64,000 nucleotides of DNA from an uncultured Psychrobacter sp. GTDB taxonomy: Bacteria > Pseudomonadota > Gammaproteobacteria > Pseudomonadales > Moraxellaceae. The DNA is taken from assembly GCA_947501045.1 (NCBI GenBank), contig CANMUI010000002.1, positions 248,001-312,000 of the forward strand, read 5' to 3'. The position numbers and the translations under genes are program-made. Of the stretch, positions 7,615-15,906 are shown piece by piece. The first letter of the stretch is position 1, and each line of letters starts with the position of its first letter. The notes below the pieces were generated by a model. It saw nothing but the letters and a program-made list of their open reading frames with translations. It ran no database searches and had not been told where the DNA came from.

Positions 7615-8274
7615 ATGCGAGTATTGGTAGTCGAAGATGACTTGATGATTGGCGAGAGTCTGAGTGAAGCCTTGCAAGATGAAGCTTATACAGTCGATTG
7701 GGTCAAAGACGGTCGTCAAGCCATACTGACATTAAGGGTGCAACCTTATGACATCATCTTATTAGATTTAGGCTTACCAGAGGTTGATGGCATGGGCGTG
7801 TTGACTGCTATTCGCGATGCTAAGATTGACACACCGGTGTTGATACTCACCGCGCGTGATCAATTAAAAGACAGAATCGCAGGATTAGACTCAGGGGCTG
7901 ATGATTATGTCGTCAAGCCTTTTGAGTTAGCAGAGGTCTTTGCACGCATGAGAGTACTTATTCGCCGTGCCCAAGGCAAGGCTGATAATCAAGTGACGGT
8001 TGGCAATTTAAGTTTAGATACCGCGCACAAACGGGTCATGATGGATGGTAGCTCTATCGATTTAACCGCAAAGGAGTACATGCTCATCACTACCTTTATG
8101 TTGTCACCTGAAAAAGTCATGTCCAAAAGTGAGCTTGAGGATTCGTTATATGGTTGGGGCGGTGAAGTTGAGAGTAACGCCATTGAGTTCTTGATTCATA
8201 GTTTACGCAAAAAGGTCGGACAAGATAGAATCAAAAATGTCCGTGGCCTTGGATGGTATATCAGTAATGCCTAA
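7615..8274 (+). CDS. OmpR-family response regulator (PmrA/QseB-like)
   Basis: The 219-residue protein has an N-terminal receiver and a C-terminal winged-helix DNA-binding domain. Receiver residues are clear: acidic pair in VVEDD (8-9), phosphoacceptor D51 in ILLDLGLP, T in LTARD and K in VVKPF. The output domain contains KEYMLITTFMLSP and the recognition region SNAIEFLIHSLRKKVG. Similarity is closest to QseB/PmrA/BasR types, which bind hexamer direct repeats like those at 838, 1658 and 7405. The gene overlaps the sensor kinase gene by 8 bases, so the two are translationally coupled. Signal and targets are inferred from the boxes. Confidence 0.9.
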   Translation: MRVLVVEDDLMIGESLSEALQDEAYTVDWVKDGRQAILTLRVQPYDIILLDLGLPEVDGMGVLTAIRDAKIDTPVLILTARDQLKDRIAGLDSGADDYVVKPFELAEVFARMRVLIRRAQGKADNQVTVGNLSLDTAHKRVMMDGSSIDLTAKEYMLITTFMLSPEKVMSKSELEDSLYGWGGEVESNAIEFLIHSLRKKVGQDRIKNVRGLGWYISNA

Positions 8275-9928
8275 ATTTCGTAAGCTCTTTAACTCACTAC
8301 AGTTCCAACTGATCTTTTGGTCTGTTATGTCATTATTGCTATTGGCAGTAGTGGCTGGTGGTTACGGATTTTGGTACAGCTATAACGAGATAAATGACTT
8401 TCAGGATGATAATTTAAAAAACACTGCCGCTTTGTTAGAGCAGTCGCTCAATATTAGCGGTTTAAATAGTAATGCTGCTTATTCATACAGTGACGAGCAT
8501 GCCCGCAGCAACATTCACTTTGATACCGATGACGATGATGGTGCTATCACCGTTGATATAGTCATACTCTCTGCCTCACTCGATAATGGGGTACAAGATT
8601 ATCAGAACGATCAAAGCGATGATGAGCATGATTACTCAGCACCTATACCGATAGCATTAGTAAATAGCATTCCACAAGGGATAAGCGAGCAAGATATTGA
8701 CGGTCATTCTTGGCGAACTTATAGAAGTAATGTCAAGATTGAGTCTTTAGATACTGATGAAGAAGTAGCACTAATCTTACGCCAACAAACGGATCTACAA
8801 GACGATTTAGCCAAAGCCAGTGCCTTACAGTCTTTTTTACCGCTTATTATCGGTATAGCATTATTACTGCTTTTACTGCCTTTTATCATGTGGCGCATGA
8901 TGAAACCTGTGCGCCAACTGCATCATGAGATAAGCGCACGTAATGAGAATGACCTAAGTCCTTTACAGATTGAAAAACTGCCTTCTGAGTTGCTGCCACT
9001 AGCCGAATCTTTAAATAGATTATTGGCTATAGTCAAAATCAGTATTGAACGTCAGCAACGCTTTATCGCTGATGCTGCCCATGAACTGCGCTCGCCGCTC
9101 ACTGCTATCTCATTACAGCTACAGCGATTACAGCGTATTACTACCGATGCCGTTATGTCGGAAGGCCTTGATAAACTCGCTATTCGCTTGAAACGTAATC
9201 AAAGTTTGGTTGAGCAGTTATTAACGCTCGCTCGTGCTGGTAATATCAATACCGAGCTTGGTACCGAGACAACAGCAACCAATGTTAAATCTATTATCGA
9301 ACAAGTCATAGGGTTACTCATTCCTATTGCTGATAATAAGAACATCGAACTAACGGTTGATATACAGTCTAATAGTAAAGTAAATATGGATGAGACATCG
9401 TTATTGTTGCTCATCAAAAATCTGATTCAAAATGCCATTATTTACACGCCAGCTGGTGGTCAAGTCGTGGTTAAACTGTACCAAGTCAAGCCACACTCAA
9501 ACAGGTCAGATAAATTAGCTTTAGATACTCAATATAATTTTGGCTCACATGTGATTCAATCTGGGAAATTAAATGATATATCCAAGACGCTAGATAACAA
9601 ATTAGTGTTACAGATCATAGATTCAGGTGCAGGCATTGACCCTAGTGATTATGAGAAAGCTTTTGAACCCTTTATACGGCTCAATCAGCTAGCAGATACT
9701 ACTGATCAATTCAGCGATACTATAAGCGCTTTAAGATCAGATAGTGCTAATAAGCAATCACAACATATAGAAGGCACAGGACTTGGGCTCTCTATCGTCA
9801 AGTCAATTTGTGAGCAGGCAAGTATCGATGTCTTTATGAATAACTCTACTTCTGAGATTTTAAACTTAAATGGTAATCGAGGACTTTGTATAACGTTGAT
9901 CTTCTCAGCTAGTCCCTTTAAAACGTAG
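8267..9928 (+). CDS. Membrane sensor histidine kinase (PmrB/QseC-like)
   Basis: This is a full-length kinase with a first membrane helix near residues 15-38, a periplasmic sensor and a second helix (SFLPLIIGIALLLLLLPFI). A HAMP linker follows, then HisKA with the phospho-His in FIADAAHELRSPLTAI, and HATPase N, G1 and G2 boxes (NLIQNAIIYTP, DSGAGID, GTGLGLSIVKS). The sensor domain holds acidic runs (DTDDDDG, DDEHD), which could bind metal or cationic peptides; PmrB uses acidic periplasmic residues for Fe3+. I chose the ATG at 8267, which overlaps the regulator's stop; a longer start at 8237 is possible. The 3' end overlaps the convergent ATPase gene by 24 bases. Confidence 0.88.
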   Translation: MPKFRKLFNSLQFQLIFWSVMSLLLLAVVAGGYGFWYSYNEINDFQDDNLKNTAALLEQSLNISGLNSNAAYSYSDEHARSNIHFDTDDDDGAITVDIVILSASLDNGVQDYQNDQSDDEHDYSAPIPIALVNSIPQGISEQDIDGHSWRTYRSNVKIESLDTDEEVALILRQQTDLQDDLAKASALQSFLPLIIGIALLLLLLPFIMWRMMKPVRQLHHEISARNENDLSPLQIEKLPSELLPLAESLNRLLAIVKISIERQQRFIADAAHELRSPLTAISLQLQRLQRITTDAVMSEGLDKLAIRLKRNQSLVEQLLTLARAGNINTELGTETTATNVKSIIEQVIGLLIPIADNKNIELTVDIQSNSKVNMDETSLLLLIKNLIQNAIIYTPAGGQVVVKLYQVKPHSNRSDKLALDTQYNFGSHVIQSGKLNDISKTLDNKLVLQIIDSGAGIDPSDYEKAFEPFIRLNQLADTTDQFSDTISALRSDSANKQSQHIEGTGLGLSIVKSICEQASIDVFMNNSTSEILNLNGNRGLCITLIFSASPFKT

Positions 9929-12052
9929 TAATCTTAGAGCGTTGAGCGTGACTAGTACAGTAGCGCCAGTGTCAGCCAATACGGCAATCCAAAGTCCTGT
10001 AATACCAAACATAGTAGTTATCAAAAACACGCCTTTTAAACCTAGCGCAAATACGACATTTTGATGGATATTCCTCATTGTAGCGCGCGATAAAGCAATA
10101 AGATTGGCGACATCCATCACACAGCTTTTTAATAAGGCAATATCAGCCGTTTCGATAGCCACATCCGTACCACTACCCATCGCAATACCCACATCTGCCG
10201 TTGCTAATGCTGGTGCATCATTGATACCATCACCAATCATCGCTATTTTGGTGTTCTCCTGCATCGCGCTTAGTAGACGTAGCTTGTCTTCAGGTAACAG
10301 CTCAGCCTCCCACTCTATATCTAACTGACTGGCAAGCGCCTTTGCCGTACGGCTATTATCCCCTGTCAGCATCACAGAGCGCACATTCATTTTGTTAAGC
10401 AGAGCAATAGCTTGCAGCGCATCCTCGCGTAGCTCATCACGCAGAGCTACCAATCCAAGCGTCTCACCTTTTTGCTCATCAAACAAAATTGACACCGTCT
10501 TACCTTCATTTTGTAACGTTTCGATTTGCATTTGCTGCGTAGCTGACAAGGTGGTTCTCTCAGTGATATAGACTGGCGAACCGATGGTTAAAAAGCGTCC
10601 TGTGACCGTTGCATGTACCGCTTTGCCCGCAGTAGCAGAAGCATTGGTAGCGTCAAAGATAGCCACCTTAGCGGCTATAGCACACTCTACAATAGCCTTG
10701 GCAAGGGGGTGACTAGAAATTGAATCTACGCTTGCAAACAGCGCCAATAATTTGTCTTGACCTTTAGCGTCTGTATACTCTTTTGTGAAGCCAACAACAT
10801 CGGTTACCCGCGGTTTGCCTTCGGTCAAGGTTCCGGTTTTATCAAAAGCAACGGTAGTCACTTTACCTACCAATTCCATAACATTACCACCTTTGATAAG
10901 CAGTCCGCGACGCGCGCCAACCGCTAATCCAGAAGCGATAGCAGCTGGTGTCGAGAGTACTAACGCACAAGGACAAGCAATCAGTAATAGCGCCAAACCA
11001 CGATATAGCCATGTCGCCCATTCTCCTCCTAACGCTAATGGTGGAACGATAATAACTAACGCGGCAATAGCCATCACTGCTGGGGTGTAGTAGCGACTAA
11101 ATTTTTCAATAAAACGGGCTGTGGGTGCTTTGGACGCTTGCGCTTGCTCTACAAGCTCAATGATACGCGCAATGGTATTATCAGCAGCTGTTTTTTCCAC
11201 GCGTACTTGTAGCACCCCATAGACGTTGATGGAGCCTGCAAAGACCTCATCATCTACGCTCTTAACAACAGGAACGGACTCCCCAGTCACAGGCGATTCA
11301 TCCAGACTTGATACGCCCTCCATGATCGTACCATCCGCAGATACCCTGTCACCTGGACGCACTAGCACCTTATCATTTACTTGTAGTGAAGTTGCTGGCA
11401 CCTGATGTTGCTGTCCTTGGGCATCTAACAAAATAGCAGTCTTCGGTACTAGCGACGATAAGGCTCTAATACCAGCGCGGGCACGATCAGCTGCGACTCT
11501 CTCTAATAACTCACCGACAGAGAATAAAAAGACCACGGCAGCCGCTTCTTCAGCTTCCCCTATGATAAGGGCGCCAATGGCAGCAACAGACATGAGCATT
11601 TCAATTGAAAAAGGCGTGCCTGTTGACATCAGTGCAAAAGCTTTACGAGCGAATGGTAGCACGCCAATAATGACAGCGGCAATAAAAGCCCAAGCGCCAT
11701 ATTCAGGAAAAATCAATGACAATCCATATGCTAAGCTCATCAAGATACCTATCCCAATGACCTGTCTGCCCTTTATACTTTGCCACCAACGCTGATCATT
11801 TATAGCTGCCTGATTGCCAGCACTGCTCCCATTATGTTGTTGATCGGCTAAATCTGAAACACCAAATCCAAGGCGCTTAATAGTGCTTTCGATATCTCTA
11901 GTCTCAGTGGCTGTATCAGGCGCTAAGGTCAGCTCTAGCTTTTGGGTGGCAAAGTTTAGCTGAACGTTAGAGACGCCTGGCATACGTACTAGTGCCTTTT
12001 CAATTTTGCTAACGCAGCTGGCGCAGTCCATACCTTCAATATGATATTGCAT
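9905..12052 (-). CDS. zntA: Heavy-metal P1B-type ATPase (Zn/Cd/Pb exporter)
   Basis: The 715-residue transporter starts with one HMA domain (GMDCASC at 7-13). It has eight membrane segments including the CPC metal site (ACPCALVLSTPAA), the phosphorylation loop DKTGTLT, SSHPLAKAI, GDNSRTA and GDGINDAPAL. The CPC motif with C-terminal membrane helix residues D-x-G (LADTGATVLVTLNALRLLR) points to the Zn2+/Cd2+/Pb2+ class rather than Cu+. It exports metal from the cytoplasm using ATP. The gene faces a divergent CadR/PbrR-type regulator, with a 19-base-spacer MerR promoter between them. The symbol is by family; cadA is an equally fair name. Confidence 0.93.
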   Translation of the reverse strand: MQYHIEGMDCASCVSKIEKALVRMPGVSNVQLNFATQKLELTLAPDTATETRDIESTIKRLGFGVSDLADQQHNGSSAGNQAAINDQRWWQSIKGRQVIGIGILMSLAYGLSLIFPEYGAWAFIAAVIIGVLPFARKAFALMSTGTPFSIEMLMSVAAIGALIIGEAEEAAAVVFLFSVGELLERVAADRARAGIRALSSLVPKTAILLDAQGQQHQVPATSLQVNDKVLVRPGDRVSADGTIMEGVSSLDESPVTGESVPVVKSVDDEVFAGSINVYGVLQVRVEKTAADNTIARIIELVEQAQASKAPTARFIEKFSRYYTPAVMAIAALVIIVPPLALGGEWATWLYRGLALLLIACPCALVLSTPAAIASGLAVGARRGLLIKGGNVMELVGKVTTVAFDKTGTLTEGKPRVTDVVGFTKEYTDAKGQDKLLALFASVDSISSHPLAKAIVECAIAAKVAIFDATNASATAGKAVHATVTGRFLTIGSPVYITERTTLSATQQMQIETLQNEGKTVSILFDEQKGETLGLVALRDELREDALQAIALLNKMNVRSVMLTGDNSRTAKALASQLDIEWEAELLPEDKLRLLSAMQENTKIAMIGDGINDAPALATADVGIAMGSGTDVAIETADIALLKSCVMDVANLIALSRATMRNIHQNVVFALGLKGVFLITTMFGITGLWIAVLADTGATVLVTLNALRLLRFKGTS

Positions 12053-12077
12053 AATATTTTACCCTCTTTTTGAAGAT

Positions 12078-12108
12078 ATTATGAACCCTGTAGTGGCTTT
12101 AGGGTCAA
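12078..12108 (-). promoter_or_regulatory. MerR-type promoter/operator of the metal ATPase gene
   Basis: On the minus strand, TTGACC (-35, 12108-12103) and CATAAT (-10, 12083-12078) are separated by 19 bases, the overlong spacer diagnostic of MerR-family activation. The spacer contains the inverted repeat ACCCT-(11 nt)-AGGGT at 12085-12105, nearly the known CadR operator. Metal-bound regulator would untwist this promoter and fire the ATPase gene. Confidence 0.85.
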
Positions 12109-12220
12109 GGCTTTTAATAGCCAACTGGTTTGATTTTTTTATTATCAGACCTTATAGTTACTTTAAGGTTTAAATGATTAAGGTTGCTATCTACGACAAT
12201 TGCTGTTCAAGGAGATAAGA

Positions 12221-12634
12221 ATGCTTATCAAAATCGGCGAGCTTGCCAAACGCACAGGAGCGACTGTAGAGACGATTCGCTATTATGAAAAAGAGAAGTT
12301 ATTGCCAGAGCCTGCACGTAGCCAAGGCAATTATCGTTTGTATCGTGACAAGCATGTTGAACGTCTGCAATTTATCTTACATTGCCGTACGCTCAATATG
12401 ACTTTGGATGAAGTACGAATTCTGCTGCAGTATTGGGATACACCAAACAAAAATTGTAGCAAGGTCAATGGACTATTGGATGAACATATCGATGCCGTAG
12501 AAACGCGTATGGAAGAGTTAGTACAATTAAAGCAGCATCTATTAGACTTGCGGCAAAAATGTACTAAAGAAGCACCAGCTGAATCATGCGGAATACTACA
12601 TGCTCTTGCTGACAACTCCTGCCACTATAGTTAA
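12221..12634 (+). CDS. MerR-family metal regulator (CadR/PbrR type)
   Basis: The 137-residue protein has the N-terminal MerR helix-turn-helix (KIGELAKRTGATVETIRYYE), a dimerisation coiled coil and metal-ligand cysteines C79, C114 and C123, with a further C134. This layout matches CadR/PbrR (Cd2+/Pb2+) regulators rather than CueR or MerR. ATG at 12221 follows AAGGAGATAAGA; an upstream TTG at 12200 would place that ribosome site inside the gene, so I reject it. It is divergent from the P-type ATPase and probably activates it from the 19-base-spacer promoter. Confidence 0.9.
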   Translation: MLIKIGELAKRTGATVETIRYYEKEKLLPEPARSQGNYRLYRDKHVERLQFILHCRTLNMTLDEVRILLQYWDTPNKNCSKVNGLLDEHIDAVETRMEELVQLKQHLLDLRQKCTKEAPAESCGILHALADNSCHYS

Positions 12635-12653
12635 TGATTATATATTGGAAAGC

Positions 12654-12690
12654 AAAAACCCTTACAGCCATTGGCTTATAAGGGTTTGTT
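12654..12690. terminator. Bidirectional terminator between merR-type gene and PQQ dehydrogenase
   Basis: Hairpin AAACCCTTACAGCC (12656-12669), loop ATT, GGCTTATAAGGGTTT (12672-12686), with one mismatch or bulge. It is flanked by A-runs on the left and T-rich sequence on the right, so it can serve both converging genes. Confidence 0.75.
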
Positions 12691-12751
12691 ATTGCTTAAT
12701 TAGGTAAACATCTAAACGCTATACCTTATTAATACTTGATAAGGTATGACG

Positions 12752-15388
12752 TTACTTAGCCTTGTCAGCCAGTTTGTAAGCCACCACATAGTCTCCAATA
12801 GTAGTGCCCACTGAACCATGTCCACCAGCTACTAACACTACCATCTGTTCACCTTTAGAATTCAAGTAAGTCATAGGCGTGGCTTGACCCCCTGCTGGGA
12901 TACGAACATTCCACAATACGTCGCCATTTTTCAAATCATAAGCGCGGAAGTTGTCTTCAGTAGCAGCTGCCAAAAATGCCAATCCACCTTTGGTAATGAT
13001 AGGTCCACCAATACCAGGAATACCCAGCTCAAATTTCAATGGCAGAGGCGATAAATCTTGTACGGTGCCATTTTTACGTTGATAGGCAATCTCACCTGTG
13101 CTTAGATCAGCACCAGCTATTGTGCCCCAAGGCGGCTGTTGACACGGAACGCCAAGTGGCGATAAAAAGGGTCCCATCTCTACCGCGTAATCCGCGCCTT
13201 TGTTAGCATTAACCCCTTGCTCGCCTTTGTTGGTTTCTGTCTCATCAATATCCTCTTTAGGAATGAGTGTTGATACAAATGCCAAGTAGGTTGGCATGCC
13301 AAACATCACCCCATTTTCAGGATCAACGGCGATACCGCCCCAGTTAAAGGTACCAAAGTTACCAGGATAGATTATACTTCCCTTGGTCGATGGCGGCGTA
13401 TAACGACCATCATAGTTGAGTTGATTAAATTCAATACGGCACATCATCTGATCAATGAGGCTAGCTCCCCACATGTCTTTTTCAGTGAGTGGTGCAGGCT
13501 CAAAACTCAAACCTGAGTAAGGTTGAGTAGGCGCTGCATGTTCGTCTGGAAGCAGATAGTCTTGAGGCGCAGGACGTTCCTTAATCGGAATAATCGGCTT
13601 CCCTGTTTCTCGGTTTAGTACGTATACATCCCCTTGTTTGGTAGGAATCACAAGCCCGGGCTGCACACCATCAGCGGTATCTAAATCAACTAGCGTTGGC
13701 TGATCAGGAGTATCCATATCCCATAGATCATGATGAACAAACTGTTGCACCCAGCGCGCTTCACCCGTGCTAAGGTCTAATGCAACAACAGAAGAGGCAT
13801 ATTTTTCTTCAGCAGGGGTACGGTAGCTCCCTAGCTGATCGGGGGTACGGTTACCCATAGGAAAATATATCAAACCAAGGTCTTCATCAACGCTAGCGAC
13901 CGCCCATGAATTTGGTGAGCTGGTTTCATAGGTTTGGGTCGGATCATTGACATCAAAAGGGGCGGTGTTATCAGGGTCGCCTGAATCCCAATTCCACATA
14001 AGCTGCCCAGTATTGACATCATAAGCCCGTATGACACCAGAAGGAGAGTTCACATCGTAGTTGTCATTGACCGCTCCGGCCACAACAACCATACCGCCTG
14101 CCACTATTGGAGGCGACGTTGAATAATAATAACCCGCTTGTTTAAAGGGCATATTGTGCATTAAATCTAACGCACCATCCTCACCAAATCCTTCACAACG
14201 CTGCCCAGTTTCTGGATGCAGTGCATATAATTTAGCATCAGAGGTTGGAATAAATATTTTTGCATCACACTGAGTTGAGGCACTCTCAAAGGTATTGCCA
14301 GCAACTTTTTGAACCGTTAACCCACGGGTTGTCGCTTCATTAGTACGGTTAACAACGTTGCTATTATTATTAGCATTATCTACGTTTGGAATATTAGAAC
14401 GAGCATTTTCAAGCGTATTGTTAGTAGTTGCCTGACCTGCATAATAGGACACCCCTCGGCAGCTTTGATGCTGACGTTGCAGGTTTTTTCCTACTTTGGG
14501 ATCAAACTTCCATAACGTTTCACCAGAGTCTGCATCCAAAGCTAATACCCAATTATGCGGCGTACACAGATACAAGGCATTACCAATCTTTATAGGAGTG
14601 GCCTCATAGGTAGTCTCACCAATATCATCAGGGCCTTTTACATCCCCAGTTTGAATTTGCCATGCCAATTCTAAATTCTCGACATTACTGGTGTTAATTT
14701 GGTTAAGGGGAGAGTAGCGTTGTCCATAGTTAGTGTTGCCATACGCTGTCCATTCACCCTCTAACGTTGGTGTGCCATCCGATAAAGGGTCACCCAGATT
14801 CGCAGAAGTACCGGCTAAACTAGTATCTGTATTGGTATCGTCCCCAGCCGTCAAATTTAGTTCGCCCAGTTTGTCGGTGGCATTATTTGCCAAACTTCCA
14901 AAGGATAGCAGCGCACTAGCGCCTACAGTGGTCAGCAGCCCCCAGTAATAAATAGGATTTCTTGCCTTGGTTTTATGTCCTTTGATCGGAGTTTTGACTA
15001 GCCTATCAGAGGATAAGTGCGAGGCAGAGTTATCAATAGGATGTTTAGTAGGATTCGTCGATACTCGGACGTTATCCTTTTGCATCTTGTTAGATACCCA
15101 AGGCAACAACATCAATAAACCGAAAATTAGCGGAAAGCCAGCACGAGGCGCTATTGCCCACCAATAAAAGCCGGCTTCCCAAAAGGTCCAAGCCATGGTC
15201 GCTATAATAAAAACCGTATAGAGCGCATATGCGCTCCAATGTCTTTTAAAGAGCAAGAATGCGGTGACAAGTATGGTAATGCCAGCAACCACATAGTACG
15301 GGCTACCGCCTAACGAGAGTAAATAAGCCCCTCCAATAAGCAAAGGAGCGGCAAACAACGCCATAATAGTAGCTACAAATTTTTCCAT
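12752..15388 (-). CDS. gcd: Membrane-bound PQQ-dependent dehydrogenase (glucose/quinate/shikimate family)
   Basis: The product is about 878 residues: four to five N-terminal membrane helices (residues 1-100, quinone-reactive anchor) followed by an eight-blade PQQ propeller. Family landmarks include GEWTAYGNTNYGQRYSPL, HQSCRGVSYY, VHHDLWDMDTPDQPTLVD with the catalytic Asp region, and TKQGDVYVLNRETG. It oxidises a sugar or cyclic acid in the periplasm and passes electrons to ubiquinone. Glucose versus quinate specificity cannot be settled by eye. It is longer than typical (about 800) because of a polar linker after the helices and an Asn-rich insertion near residues 317-371. ATG at 15388 has AGGTGG 8 bases upstream; the GTG at 15400 lies within that site. 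PQQ synthesis genes lie 3 kb away. Confidence 0.88.
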   Translation of the reverse strand: MEKFVATIMALFAAPLLIGGAYLLSLGGSPYYVVAGITILVTAFLLFKRHWSAYALYTVFIIATMAWTFWEAGFYWWAIAPRAGFPLIFGLLMLLPWVSNKMQKDNVRVSTNPTKHPIDNSASHLSSDRLVKTPIKGHKTKARNPIYYWGLLTTVGASALLSFGSLANNATDKLGELNLTAGDDTNTDTSLAGTSANLGDPLSDGTPTLEGEWTAYGNTNYGQRYSPLNQINTSNVENLELAWQIQTGDVKGPDDIGETTYEATPIKIGNALYLCTPHNWVLALDADSGETLWKFDPKVGKNLQRQHQSCRGVSYYAGQATTNNTLENARSNIPNVDNANNNSNVVNRTNEATTRGLTVQKVAGNTFESASTQCDAKIFIPTSDAKLYALHPETGQRCEGFGEDGALDLMHNMPFKQAGYYYSTSPPIVAGGMVVVAGAVNDNYDVNSPSGVIRAYDVNTGQLMWNWDSGDPDNTAPFDVNDPTQTYETSSPNSWAVASVDEDLGLIYFPMGNRTPDQLGSYRTPAEEKYASSVVALDLSTGEARWVQQFVHHDLWDMDTPDQPTLVDLDTADGVQPGLVIPTKQGDVYVLNRETGKPIIPIKERPAPQDYLLPDEHAAPTQPYSGLSFEPAPLTEKDMWGASLIDQMMCRIEFNQLNYDGRYTPPSTKGSIIYPGNFGTFNWGGIAVDPENGVMFGMPTYLAFVSTLIPKEDIDETETNKGEQGVNANKGADYAVEMGPFLSPLGVPCQQPPWGTIAGADLSTGEIAYQRKNGTVQDLSPLPLKFELGIPGIGGPIITKGGLAFLAAATEDNFRAYDLKNGDVLWNVRIPAGGQATPMTYLNSKGEQMVVLVAGGHGSVGTTIGDYVVAYKLADKAK

Positions 15389-15424
15389 AAACGGGACCAC
15401 CTGTTTTCATAAAAGCAGATTGGC

Positions 15425-15470
15425 ATGCAATGATGGACGCCCAACGAGCGTTAGGCGTCCATCATTGCAT
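15425..15470. repeat. Long perfect hairpin in the gcd 5' leader
   Basis: Arms 15425-15441 and 15454-15470 are exact reverse complements over 17 bases (GCAATGATGGACGCC core). Three more inner pairs (AAC/GTT) follow one mismatch, and the loop is GAGC. There is no T-run on either side. It lies 37 bases before the gcd ATG on the transcribed side, so it is either an mRNA leader structure or an operator. Confidence 0.8.
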
Positions 15471-15906
15471 ACATAAGTGACAAATAAATAAAACGTTGAA
15501 TAACGTTTTGAGCTTTATCTTAGCACTGATATACAAATTCAGTAAAGATGAGGTAATTTAGGAAAAATGGTTTCTAACTAAAATAGTATTTTTTGTGAAA
15601 TTTAACAGCTACTTTATATCTCAAATACCTTGGAGGCTAAAGTAGATCAGCCTCATGCTAGACTACAAATACAGAAATAACTTATTATAAATTAAAAAAA
15701 GCGCAGTTCGGACTACTTAAGTTTTTCATAGCTAAATAATTAGCTCCTTGAGCTGCCCTGACTATTCAAGTCAACGTGCCTACCTCAAAAATTCTGATAC
15801 ATTTTTTCGAGAGGATTGTGCCGCCGTTCATGGCGATAAGTGCGGATAATAATCCGCTTCCTATAGGGGTTAAAGAGACCCGCGCAAGAGGTTTTCTAAA
15901 TGCGGC
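15471..15906. other. Intergenic region between gcd and sorbosone dehydrogenase gene
   Basis: About 440 AT-rich bases with no credible frame. Visible structures are a hairpin at 15490-15509 (AAAACGTT, loop GAAT, AACGTTTT) and a small GCGGAT/ATCCGC hairpin near 15841-15856. The gcd promoter should lie here. I see no terminator with a clear T-run for the gene ending at 15907. Confidence 0.4.

Noticed and set aside
12200..12220. TTG start for the MerR-type regulator.
   Set aside because: It would translate the ribosome site itself; the ATG at 12221 has ideal spacing and matches the family N-terminus.
15425..15470. The hairpin loop region contains GCCCAAC and GTTAGGC, which match integron attC core forms (RYYYAAC and GTTRRRY).
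   Set aside because: The two cores are only 4 bases apart, far below the 55 or more bases of real attC sites, and no integrase or cassette structure is near. Coincidence within a long palindrome is more likely.
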